From Spirochaetales bacterium (GTDB lineage Bacteria; Spirochaetota; Spirochaetia; DSM-27196; Alkalispirochaetaceae), in the NCBI GenBank assembly GCA_028282545.1, contig JANQHT010000096.1, positions 1-40,103 on the forward strand: a DNA stretch of 40,103 nt, written 5' to 3'. Positions 7,415 through 15,582 of the stretch are shown here, piece by piece. Position 1 is the stretch's first letter; the number at the start of each line of letters is the position of its first letter. The notes beneath the pieces were generated by a model. It ran no database searches. It saw only the letters and a list, made by a program, of their open reading frames with translations, and had not been told where the DNA came from. Position numbers and translations under genes: made by a program.

Positions 7415-9802
7415 ATGGCGAGCAAACGGGCGAGGTTTTTCGAGACGAAGGTTTTTGGACTGGTCATCGGGCTCCTCATCATCCTGGTCTTTATCGGTAT
7501 TGACCAGGGTACCGCGATATTAGAACGCCTCGAGACAAAGATGCTCGACGTTCATTTTCGCCTGAAAACGCTCTACCGTCCCGAGTCCACCCAGGAGGGC
7601 GCGCAGGTAATCCAGCGGAATCCCAACATTTCGCCGGACATTCTGATCCTCGGTATCGATACCCCCACGCTCTCCCGGATCGGGCGCTGGCCGTTCCCGA
7701 GGTACCGCCACGCGGACCTCATCAACAGCTTCAGCCGCATCGCGGATCCCAATGCACGAGAACAGGCGCTCTTCCTTGACCTCTTCTTCATCGAGCCGAG
7801 CGACGATGCGGTGAACGACGCCCTGCTGCTCGAATCGATGGAGCACTCGGGGACCGTCTTCCTCGAAACGATCCTCGATTTCAGCGAACCCCCAAGCCGC
7901 GACTACGAGGAACTGTTCGAACGGCACGAACGCCTCTTCGAAGCGAGCGGCCGGATCACAAACGTCACCGGCGACTGGCACACGATGCCGTCGTTTTTCG
8001 GCCTCCAGCCTCCGCTGCAGCCTCTCGGCGGCGCCGTAGAGGGCTTCGGCCACGCGAACCTCTTTGACGACTTCGACAAAGTCTATCGACGGCAGCCGAT
8101 GGTCGCCCGCGTCTCGGAACTCAAGATGGAGTACCTCTTCGAGGAACTCTCGCCGGGTATGGAGATCAACGAGGAAAACTACGAACGGCTCGTCTGGTTC
8201 GACACGACCGGCCGCGATCACTCGATCGATCTGCCCCTGACCCGGGAGGGCCTGGACGCGCTCCGGTCGGAACTGGAGAGCAACGCTCCGGCGGTCGCCC
8301 TCGACAACGACCAGGACGGAGAACCGGACGCCACGAGTTTTATCATCCGTCACTACCAGGAATACATCGTTCCGTCGATTACGCTTGCCCTCGCCGCCGA
8401 CTACCTCAACGTACCGATGGCGGACCTGGAAGTGGAAATCGACAGCCACGTACGAATCCCCGAACCGCAGATGTTCGACACGGAAACGGGCCAGTGGGGC
8501 GAGTACCGGGTCCTGGTAGAGCCAGCCGTTTTGAACGAGGCGGGCGAAGTTGTCACCCCGGCGGAATACGAGACGCTTGATGAGATCATTATCCCCATCG
8601 ACCAGTACGGTATGATGCTCATCAACTTCATGGGGCCCCGGTCGAGTTCGGCCCGGGACGGCTACCAGACCTTCCCGGTACGACCCTACTACGGATACGC
8701 CCTGCGTGCGACTACACCCGATCCCACCACGTGGCCGCCCACCCTGGGTGTCGACAACAAGATCATCATGGTCGGGGCTTTCGCGCAGGGGATGGCGGAC
8801 GATGAAAAACTCACCCCCTACGGTCTGATGTACGGTGTAGAGGTACACGCCAACGCCCTCAACTCGATTCTCATGAATCGGTTTATCCACTACGTACCCA
8901 CCTGGGTTGACTACGCAATACTCGCGGCGGTCACGATCCTCATCGCCTTTATGTCATCGCGTCTTTCCACGGTGTGGTCCTTCGTGGTGGCGCTGCTCTT
9001 CATCGTCGTGTCGTTCTTTGCGATCACCACGATCTTCGACACGCAGGCCGTCGTGGTCAACTTCTCATCTCCGGCGCTCTCGGTGATCTTCACCTTTGTC
9101 AGCATCGTGGTCTACCGCGTCGTCACGGAGGAGAAGGATAAGCGGCGTATCCGCGACATGTTCGGGAAGTACGTAAGCCCCGCGGTTGTCGAAGAGATCC
9201 TCGACAGTCCGCCGGAACTCGGCGGTGTCGACAAGGACCTGACCGTGTTTTTCTCCGACATCCGAGGATTCACAACGCTTTCCGAGGCAATGACGCCCCA
9301 GGAACTCGTCAACCACCTCAACATCTATCTTACGTCCATGACGGACATCATCCTCGAGTACCGGGGCACACTGGATAAGTACGTGGGCGACGAGATCATG
9401 TGCTTCTGGGGCGCTCCGGTTCCACAGGAGGAGCACGCCATCCTCGCCTGTAAGAGTGCCCTCCGGCAGATGCAGGCATTAAACGAGCTGAACGAAGGAT
9501 GGCCGCCGGAACGTCGTATCAACATCGGCATCGGTCTCAACTCGGGGATCATGACCGTGGGGAACATGGGGTCCACGGGCCGCATGAACTACACGCTCAT
9601 GGGCGACAACGTCAACCTTGGAGCCCGTCTCGAAGGGACGAACAAGCAGTACGGGACAAACGTGATCATCAGCGAATTCACCCACGGCTTGGTCAAGGAT
9701 CGCGTCGTTGCACGCGAACTCGACAACATCCGCGTGAAGGGGAAGAACAAGCCCGTGCAGATCTACGAACTCGTTGACGTTCCCGAAGGGTTGGGTGCCT
9801 GA
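7415..9802 (+). CDS. CHASE2 sensor-class III adenylate cyclase
   Basis: This membrane receptor should make cAMP from ATP in response to an extracytoplasmic signal. One helix at residues 12-30 leads to a large CHASE2-type periplasmic domain (about 35-480), then three closely spaced membrane helices (about 490-570) and the cyclase domain. Metal ligands are Asp615 (FFSDIRGF) and Asp659 (YVGDEIMCFWG), with the usual 44-residue spacing. Lys655 and the Thr of NYTLMGDNVN favour ATP over GTP. The transition-state Asn and Arg are in DNVNLGARLEG, so the enzyme looks complete. ATG 7415 with AAGGAG at 7403-7408 is preferred over GTG 7394. The 58-base gap before it has no strong promoter or hairpin. Confidence 0.9.
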   Translation: MASKRARFFETKVFGLVIGLLIILVFIGIDQGTAILERLETKMLDVHFRLKTLYRPESTQEGAQVIQRNPNISPDILILGIDTPTLSRIGRWPFPRYRHADLINSFSRIADPNAREQALFLDLFFIEPSDDAVNDALLLESMEHSGTVFLETILDFSEPPSRDYEELFERHERLFEASGRITNVTGDWHTMPSFFGLQPPLQPLGGAVEGFGHANLFDDFDKVYRRQPMVARVSELKMEYLFEELSPGMEINEENYERLVWFDTTGRDHSIDLPLTREGLDALRSELESNAPAVALDNDQDGEPDATSFIIRHYQEYIVPSITLALAADYLNVPMADLEVEIDSHVRIPEPQMFDTETGQWGEYRVLVEPAVLNEAGEVVTPAEYETLDEIIIPIDQYGMMLINFMGPRSSSARDGYQTFPVRPYYGYALRATTPDPTTWPPTLGVDNKIIMVGAFAQGMADDEKLTPYGLMYGVEVHANALNSILMNRFIHYVPTWVDYAILAAVTILIAFMSSRLSTVWSFVVALLFIVVSFFAITTIFDTQAVVVNFSSPALSVIFTFVSIVVYRVVTEEKDKRRIRDMFGKYVSPAVVEEILDSPPELGGVDKDLTVFFSDIRGFTTLSEAMTPQELVNHLNIYLTSMTDIILEYRGTLDKYVGDEIMCFWGAPVPQEEHAILACKSALRQMQALNELNEGWPPERRINIGIGLNSGIMTVGNMGSTGRMNYTLMGDNVNLGARLEGTNKQYGTNVIISEFTHGLVKDRVVARELDNIRVKGKNKPVQIYELVDVPEGLGA

Positions 9803-10542
9803 TCCGGAAACGCGTCGGTAGCGCCCGGATCGTCCGGCACGTCCCGGCTTTTCTCGTTCCAATCATTCCAATCGTGCTTATGGCGTGCGGGATCGAGACG
9901 TTGCCGTTCCTGGTGCCCGTCGATACCACGCTCTACCGGCCCGAATCGGGTGAACTCGTCTTTGTGCACCAGACGGAAAACGGGGAGGGGGCTCCCCGGG
10001 ACTCCTTCCGCGGATACGATCTCTTCTACAAACTCTACGAAAATACCAACGAGGTATCGCAACTCGTTGAAGAGGACATCAACTTCATCACCGATGATCC
10101 GGCCGAACCCGGTACGACGCGTATCCTGGCGCGCAACTTCCTGCGCCTCTACCCGGAAGCCAGCCCCCTCATTCCAATCTCGCCTGATGCCGGCGCCATC
10201 GAGATCGTCATTGACGTGTTTTCCCCGACTATAGGCGAAAACAAGGAGATGAGGATCCGGTGGCCCTCCGGTTCCGCCACCGAAACGATCATTGTCCGCC
10301 GCGCGAGTTCCGCCGAGGGAACCGGAAAACCGATCGAGTTCGACGATGCCGAACCGTTCTGGAGCGACGACCGCTATACATCGAGCGACTACGACGTCCG
10401 AAAATCGATCGGGACGCTCCCTGAAGGTGTGGACTCGGTGGTTGTTCTGTTCTGTGTGCTCGCCTACGGCGTAGACGGGACGTTCAAACCGTTCTACAGT
10501 GAACCGACCATATTCGTCAAAGAGGTAACACTGAACATATGA
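9799..10542 (+). CDS. Probable lipoprotein with CTG start, unknown function
   Basis: I recognise no family. The shortest obvious frame opens at GTG 9874, which would leave only the end of a signal peptide. Reading the same frame back to CTG 9799 gives a basic start (IRKRVGSARIVRH), a hydrophobic stretch (VPAFLVPIIPIVLMAC) and an LMAC-type lipobox. The CTG overlaps the cyclase TGA as CTGA and has GAAGGG at 9785-9790, eight bases ahead. I therefore propose a 247-residue outer- or inner-membrane lipoprotein. The mature part is mixed beta-rich sequence with no cysteines in clusters. The product is translationally coupled to the cyclase on one side and to the next gene (ATGA overlap) on the other, so it may modulate CHASE2 sensing. 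Confidence 0.65.
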   Translation: MIRKRVGSARIVRHVPAFLVPIIPIVLMACGIETLPFLVPVDTTLYRPESGELVFVHQTENGEGAPRDSFRGYDLFYKLYENTNEVSQLVEEDINFITDDPAEPGTTRILARNFLRLYPEASPLIPISPDAGAIEIVIDVFSPTIGENKEMRIRWPSGSATETIIVRRASSAEGTGKPIEFDDAEPFWSDDRYTSSDYDVRKSIGTLPEGVDSVVVLFCVLAYGVDGTFKPFYSEPTIFVKEVTLNI

Positions 10543-10835
10543 AAACGACGATTCTCGCCGTCGGGCTGACCTACGTCCTGATTGGATTTGCCCTGGCGCT
10601 CCTGTACGTCTTTATCTTCCGCCGTACGTTCTTCGGCAGTTTTTGGGGTGCCGCGCTGGTTGCCGTGGTAGGCGCCTTTGCCGGGGGCGTGTTCGATTTT
10701 GCCTTTCGTGATGTGATTGAACGCCTGTCATCCATCAACGGAATCATCAACGTCTTCCCCCCGACAATCGCGGCGGGGCTGTTGCTGTCGCTCTTTGCCC
10801 GGTTCAGCGAATCAAAGGACACCTATGATCGGTGA
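10539..10835 (+). CDS. Small membrane protein, unknown function
   Basis: The 98-residue product has three predicted membrane helices: about residues 3-26, 33-55 and 74-90. The arrangement and glycine-rich second helix (AALVAVVGAFAGGVFDFAF) recall small GlsB/YeaQ-like membrane proteins, but I cannot assign a family. It starts within the lipoprotein stop (ATGA), so it is the last gene of the cyclase unit. No Shine-Dalgarno is needed if translation is coupled. No terminator hairpin is visible before mazG. Confidence 0.65.
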   Translation: MKTTILAVGLTYVLIGFALALLYVFIFRRTFFGSFWGAALVAVVGAFAGGVFDFAFRDVIERLSSINGIINVFPPTIAAGLLLSLFARFSESKDTYDR

Positions 10836-10860
10836 CAATAGTGTGACGTCGACAATAGTG
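10834..10860 (+). repeat. Direct repeat GACAATAGTG ahead of mazG
   Basis: The 10-mer GACAATAGTG occurs at 10834-10843 and again at 10851-10860, seventeen bases apart start to start, with TGACGTC between. The first copy overlaps the 3' end of the preceding gene. The pair lies about 50 bases upstream of the mazG start and could be an operator or simply a local duplication. Confidence 0.6.
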
Positions 10861-10895
10861 CCGATTTTGGCTCTTTTTCAACTTCCGATAATGGA

Positions 10896-10901
10896 TATTC
10901 T
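10896..10901 (+). promoter_or_regulatory. Possible -10 box (TATTCT) for mazG
   Basis: TATTCT ends eight bases before the mazG ATG at 10910. The sequence between has no Shine-Dalgarno. A T-rich stretch 15-17 bases upstream is only a weak -35. It is listed as one instance of the recurring leaderless-like layout. Confidence 0.25.
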
Positions 10902-10909
10902 GTCTACTA

Positions 10910-11785
10910 ATGAACGATAATAACGATCGTCCCCGACTTCGGCCACAAAGCGCAGTACCTCTCGACGAGAATGACGAGGACGTGCGTGACGGAGATGCGT
11001 TCCGACGCTACGCCGCGATTATTCGTACGCTCCGCGGCCCGGACGGATGTCCCTGGGATCGCAAGCAGACCATGCAGTCACTCAGGCGCTACATCGTTGA
11101 GGAAGCGTTCGAACTCGTGGCAGCGATAAACGACGGCGATTCGGATCACGTACTCGAAGAGATTGGAGACCTGTTTCTCGTGATACTGCTGACGGCATCC
11201 GCCTTTGAACAGCAGCACGGGTCCGACTTCGCCTCAATCCTCGACCACAACGCCGAGAAGCTCATTCGACGCCATCCGCACGTGTTTGGCAATACGACGG
11301 TGGCCGACGCCGACGACGTGGTACGGCAGTGGGACGCGATCAAGCGCGACACCGAGGGACGCGAAACTGAACGGGTCCGGTCCGCCGGAAAGGGCCTCCC
11401 TCCCCTACTTCGCTCCCTGGAAATTCAGAAAGCGGCCGCCAAGGTCGGCTTCGACTGGCCCGATGCGGCACCGGTCTTTGAAAAAATCCGCGAGGAGACC
11501 GGGGAGATCGAAGCCGCAATCAAGGATAGCGGACCGGACGACGGTTCGATCGAAACAGAGGCGTCGATCGAGAAAGAGGTGGGCGACCTTTTTTTCTCCG
11601 TGGTCAACTTGGCGCGGAAACTGGGCGTGGCACCGGAAATTGCCCTGGAACGGACAAACAGCACCTTTGTGGAGCGATTTAGCAGGGTTGAGGAACACCT
11701 CGCGGCCAACGGTCACGAATGGGCGGAGGCGACCCTCGAACAACTTGACGAATACTGGGAAGCGGCAAAACGGGAGGGATTCTAG
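10910..11785 (+). CDS. mazG: Nucleoside triphosphate pyrophosphohydrolase MazG
   Basis: MazG hydrolyses (d)NTPs to the monophosphate and pyrophosphate, cleaning damaged nucleotides and, in some bacteria, lowering ppGpp. Two MazG folds are present. The first begins at about residue 40 with GPDGCPWDRKQTMQSLRRY and contains the metal-binding helices VEEAFELVAAI and LEEIGDLFLVILL. The second (about residues 175-285) has REETGEIEAAI and KEVGDLFFSVVNLARKLG. At 291 residues it is slightly longer than E. coli MazG because of an N-terminal acidic extension. The start ATG 10910 lacks a Shine-Dalgarno. Its stop TAG shares a CTAG palindrome with the stop of the convergent gene. Confidence 0.94.
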   Translation: MNDNNDRPRLRPQSAVPLDENDEDVRDGDAFRRYAAIIRTLRGPDGCPWDRKQTMQSLRRYIVEEAFELVAAINDGDSDHVLEEIGDLFLVILLTASAFEQQHGSDFASILDHNAEKLIRRHPHVFGNTTVADADDVVRQWDAIKRDTEGRETERVRSAGKGLPPLLRSLEIQKAAAKVGFDWPDAAPVFEKIREETGEIEAAIKDSGPDDGSIETEASIEKEVGDLFFSVVNLARKLGVAPEIALERTNSTFVERFSRVEEHLAANGHEWAEATLEQLDEYWEAAKREGF

Positions 11786-14259
11786 TCCGGGAAAACGCCG
11801 GACATACCGCGTACCATTGGGGCGTATCGCGCGTAGAGCGGGACGAGTCTCCCCTCCTCCGACTCGCCCAGGGTCGCGATCCGCGACACTCTACGCTCTT
11901 CCGCAAAGCCTTCCCCGTACAAACGGGTGAGGAACTTGCCTACCCCCGGCGCACCCCCGGTTCGAAGAGTGAACTCGACACTGTCGAGCGCAACGGTTTC
12001 GACATCCTCGGCCAACCCATTCGTCACGACACAACCGTCGTCCGGTTCAAGACGGTACCGCGCCCCGGCGTAGAGCGACATCGGGCTGGGCGGACGCCGC
12101 TCCCCCGACTCCACCAGTGCGACGCCAAAAACGGTAAATCCACCCGGCAGAGACACGCGCAAATCCTCAAGTGTATTATCAAGTTGTATTGATTTTTGTA
12201 CTTCTATGAGCACGTACTCGTCTTCGCTGTGTATTCCTACGGGTAAGGGCTGGGCGAAACTGAACCGCGGTTTTCGATGGAAGCCGTCCGTGAACGCAAC
12301 CGGAATCCCCGCCCTGTACCAGACGCGTTCAAAGAGGCGCAATGTCGCCAGGTGCGCCAAGTAACAGGCCGTTCCGGACCGGGCAAAACGCACCAGGAGC
12401 GCTCGCCTCGATACGTCCTCTTTGTCGTCGCGACGCCGACCGCCGATGGCGGCGACCGGGGTTCGGGATTCAGACGGTGCACTCTCGGCATCTCCGTGCA
12501 CCGACGGCCGCAGGTCGCCTACCGTCGTTTTTCGATTACAGACACCGCAGCGGTCCCGGCACTCCGGTTCGCACCGTTCGGTCAGTTCGCCGCGGACGGA
12601 TCGTTCCAATTCGCGAACAAGGACGCGCGGCTGCACTCCCGTCAGGACACCGTCCCAGGGGAGTTGCGAACCCGGCTCAAACCCTTCAATGACCTGCAAC
12701 TGGCCGGGGTGGTCCTTGAGCACGGATCGCCACGTCTCTTTTTGGACGTGCTCATCCCACGCGTCGAGGCGACACCCTGCACGATAGGCACCCAAAATCA
12801 ACGATCCCGTCTCCTCGTTACCTCGTGCGATGATCCCCTCCAAAATCGACAGAAACGGATCGGGATAGTTGAGCTTTACCCTGCGGGAAACTGATCGCTT
12901 GAGTTCACTGAACCGGCGCAGCGCTTCCGTCTCCGAGAGCTGACGCGCCCACTGAAACGGTGTGTGCGGCTTTGGTACAAAGAGTCCAACGTTTACGGAG
13001 AACTCCATCTTCACGGCTCGCTGCAGGCGTTCCAGATACGTGAGGATCGCGTCATTCTCTCCTGCCCCCAGCCCCCCCAGGGGGAGCCCGATCATGAAGT
13101 AGAACTTCGCCCGTCTCCAGCCGCGATCCCACGCTTCGCGCAGGACCGTCTCCGTTTTCTCGACCGGAACGAGTTTGTTGAGCGCCCGCTGGTGCAGTTC
13201 GTCGCCTGATTCGACGGCAAAGGTCAGGGCGGCCTTTTTGACCTTGGAGAGTTGTTCGATGAGCGGCAGTGACACGGAATTGACCCGGAGCGACGGCAAT
13301 TGGAACGCTACCATTCGTGAGCCGAAGCGCGCGTCCAGGCGGTCAATGAGTTCCGCGATCTCCCTATAGTCCCCGGAACTAAGGGAAGAGAGCGTTATAT
13401 CCCGGTACCCGTACCGGTTGACCAGATGCTCCACTTCCTTCTCTACCCGAGCGTGGCTCTTCATCCGATACGGTCGGTAATACACGCCGGCGTGACAGAA
13501 ACGACAGCCCTGGGGGCAGCCCCGCATGATTTCCACCACGCCGTGATCCTGGGTCACGCGAATGTTCGGGACCGGAAAACCCGCTCCCGCCGTTTCCTCG
13601 CGTCCAAATCCGTTCCATATCGCTCGGCGCGCCCCTTCATCCTTGTCCGTATACCAGATCGAAGGGTGTCCGTGGATTTCCGCGAGCCGTTCCTCCCGGG
13701 AAGCTCCGGTGACTCGCAGTACCCGGTCGCGCTCGATGATGCCCGGGAAGCCGCCCTCCATCTCCCCGATGTATACGGCGTCGTAGAACGATGAAACGGG
13801 CACGGGGTTGGCAACGCCGGGACCGCCGGCCACAACGATTGGGTCCTCCCCGCCGCGGTCACGGGACAGAAGCGGCACGCCGCCCAGGTCAAGAACCTGG
13901 AGGACATTGGTTGCCAGCATCTCGTACCCCACGGAGAAACAGAGCATGTCCAGCCGGTTCAAGGGCGTTCCCGTCTCGAGCGTCACCAGCGGCAGCCCCT
14001 TTGCTCGCAGGGCACCCTCGAAATCGCGACCGACCGCAAAAACGCGCTCGCAGGCAACGCGATCCATCGCGTTGACCGCCGAGTAGATGAGTTTGATTGC
14101 CGTGTTTGACATCCCGATTTCGTACAGATCCGGGAAACAGACGGCAACGCGGAGGTCTACGCCGTCCGCCTTGACCACTTCGCCGAACTCGCCTCCTACG
14201 TAGCGAGCGGGCGTGTCGACGGATAGCAGGATGGAGTGCAACCGGTGGTCGGGCTTCAT
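11782..14259 (-). CDS. Fused radical-SAM (TIGR03960-like) / DUF2344 protein
   Basis: This is a long B12-type radical SAM protein of unknown reaction with a C-terminal DUF2344 (TIGR03936-type) domain. The N-terminal third resembles a cobalamin-binding fold (VCFPDLYEIGMSNTAIKLIY, VAGGPGVANPVPVSSFYDAV). The radical SAM cluster motif CPQGCRFC gives three cysteines near residues 248, 252 and 255. The last roughly 210 residues (RFARSGTACYLAHLATLRLF, FHRKPRFSFAQPLPVG) are the DUF2344 unit. A cysteine-rich patch (CEPECRDRCGVCNRK) precedes it and might bind a second cluster. Two proteins in many bacteria are one chain here. ATG 14259 follows the rodA stop by six bases; TTG 14262 is an alternative. It is the last gene of the mre operon. 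Confidence 0.85.
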   Translation of the reverse strand: MKPDHRLHSILLSVDTPARYVGGEFGEVVKADGVDLRVAVCFPDLYEIGMSNTAIKLIYSAVNAMDRVACERVFAVGRDFEGALRAKGLPLVTLETGTPLNRLDMLCFSVGYEMLATNVLQVLDLGGVPLLSRDRGGEDPIVVAGGPGVANPVPVSSFYDAVYIGEMEGGFPGIIERDRVLRVTGASREERLAEIHGHPSIWYTDKDEGARRAIWNGFGREETAGAGFPVPNIRVTQDHGVVEIMRGCPQGCRFCHAGVYYRPYRMKSHARVEKEVEHLVNRYGYRDITLSSLSSGDYREIAELIDRLDARFGSRMVAFQLPSLRVNSVSLPLIEQLSKVKKAALTFAVESGDELHQRALNKLVPVEKTETVLREAWDRGWRRAKFYFMIGLPLGGLGAGENDAILTYLERLQRAVKMEFSVNVGLFVPKPHTPFQWARQLSETEALRRFSELKRSVSRRVKLNYPDPFLSILEGIIARGNEETGSLILGAYRAGCRLDAWDEHVQKETWRSVLKDHPGQLQVIEGFEPGSQLPWDGVLTGVQPRVLVRELERSVRGELTERCEPECRDRCGVCNRKTTVGDLRPSVHGDAESAPSESRTPVAAIGGRRRDDKEDVSRRALLVRFARSGTACYLAHLATLRLFERVWYRAGIPVAFTDGFHRKPRFSFAQPLPVGIHSEDEYVLIEVQKSIQLDNTLEDLRVSLPGGFTVFGVALVESGERRPPSPMSLYAGARYRLEPDDGCVVTNGLAEDVETVALDSVEFTLRTGGAPGVGKFLTRLYGEGFAEERRVSRIATLGESEEGRLVPLYARYAPMVRGMSGVFPD

Positions 14260-14265
14260 CAAATA

Positions 14266-15579
14266 CTAATACTGGTAGCGGTGCTGGTGGATGCTGAGGA
14301 GAACGCCAATCGCGAACATGGCTGTCCACAATGAGGAACCGCCGTAGGAAACGAGAAGCAGGGGGATGCCCGTGATCGGCATAATGCCTACAGCCATGCC
14401 GATATTCACTACTGCGTGGAAGAAGATCATTCCTACGATGCCGGCAGCGCAGAACGCGGCGAAGTGGTCCTTGGCCCGCGCCATGATGGCGATTCCACGA
14501 TACACGATCACCCCAATCAGAACAAACAGCACCGTGGAACCGAGGAAACCCCACTCTTCAGCGATGATGGAAAAGATAAAATCGGTACTCTGCTGCGGCA
14601 GGTAGCGATAGTGGCTCTGCGTTCCGCGGAGATACCCCTTACCGAAGGGGCCTCCCGATCCAACGGCGGTTACCGACTGGATGATGTTCCACCCGGCGCC
14701 ACGAGGATCGACGTAGGGGTCGAGGAACACGATGAGCCGCATGACCTGGTAGTCCTGGAGGACGCTGCGCGCCAAGTATCCCACCGGAAGCGATGCACCA
14801 ACGAGCACCAGGAGGTACGATACCCAGTAGAACACCCTCCGCGATAGAAACACCGTGGCCGCAAGGGCAATCGCAAGCGCCGCGCCAACGCCGATCAGAA
14901 AAAACCGCATCACTGCCACGTCGGTCATTACAGCCACCCAAGGCTGTGTCTTTCCGAATAGCGCTTCCTGCCAGACGGGCACGGCCATGGAAAGCGTCGT
15001 CAGCGTACCCAAGACGATTACGAACACCACGTACCGTATGCGCGTTCCGGCGGCAAAGGCCGTAACGAGGAAAATCGGGATGTATACTAGAGCAGTCCCG
15101 AGATCCGGTTGCGCCAGGACCAGAACCATCGGGAGTGCGGTTATGGCGCCGCCCGATAAGAACCCAATCAGCGTCGTGCGCCGTTCACCGGCGCCACGAT
15201 AGTACCGCGCCAGTGCCATAATCGTCGCCACCTTGGCGAACTCCGACGGTTGGACACCAAACGAACCAACGCCGATCCAACTCCGCGCACCGTTTACCAC
15301 CCGCCCAAAGGCAAGCGTAAACACAAGCACCAGAAGTGCGGCCGCGTAGATCCAGATCGCAAGGCCGTCAAAAATACGATAATCGGTGAACGTCACGGCG
15401 ATCATGAGTATGATCCCGGTCCCGACCCATACGATCTGTCGCACGTACTCTCGACTGACGACCTGTCCGTCCGAAGCGACGCCGCTGGAGTAGACAAAGA
15501 GTATACCGATTACCGCCAGCGCAATGGTCGCACCGATTACGGAGATATCCAGTTCAAAGACCGTTCGCGTTCTTTCCAC
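14266..15579 (-). CDS. rodA: Rod-shape SEDS glycosyltransferase RodA
   Basis: RodA polymerises lipid II glycan strands in the elongation complex, paired with PBP2. The SEDS multi-helix topology (about ten membrane segments over 437 residues) is clear. The conserved loop PRGAGWNIIQSVTAVGSGG leads to the catalytic-region motif QQSTDFIFSIIAEEWGF, whose Asp is the conserved SEDS acid. The C-terminal GIPLLLVSYGGSSL motif is intact. The start is GTG 15579, three bases after the mrdA stop and without a good Shine-Dalgarno, so translation probably depends on mrdA. The gene downstream follows at once. Confidence 0.94.
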   Translation of the reverse strand: MERTRTVFELDISVIGATIALAVIGILFVYSSGVASDGQVVSREYVRQIVWVGTGIILMIAVTFTDYRIFDGLAIWIYAAALLVLVFTLAFGRVVNGARSWIGVGSFGVQPSEFAKVATIMALARYYRGAGERRTTLIGFLSGGAITALPMVLVLAQPDLGTALVYIPIFLVTAFAAGTRIRYVVFVIVLGTLTTLSMAVPVWQEALFGKTQPWVAVMTDVAVMRFFLIGVGAALAIALAATVFLSRRVFYWVSYLLVLVGASLPVGYLARSVLQDYQVMRLIVFLDPYVDPRGAGWNIIQSVTAVGSGGPFGKGYLRGTQSHYRYLPQQSTDFIFSIIAEEWGFLGSTVLFVLIGVIVYRGIAIMARAKDHFAAFCAAGIVGMIFFHAVVNIGMAVGIMPITGIPLLLVSYGGSSLWTAMFAIGVLLSIHQHRYQY

Positions 15580-15582
15580 AGA

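Noticed and set aside
7520-8890. Long minus-strand frame (456 codons)
   Set aside because: Antisense to the CHASE2 domain of the cyclase; Arg/Val-rich, no motif, no ribosome-binding site.
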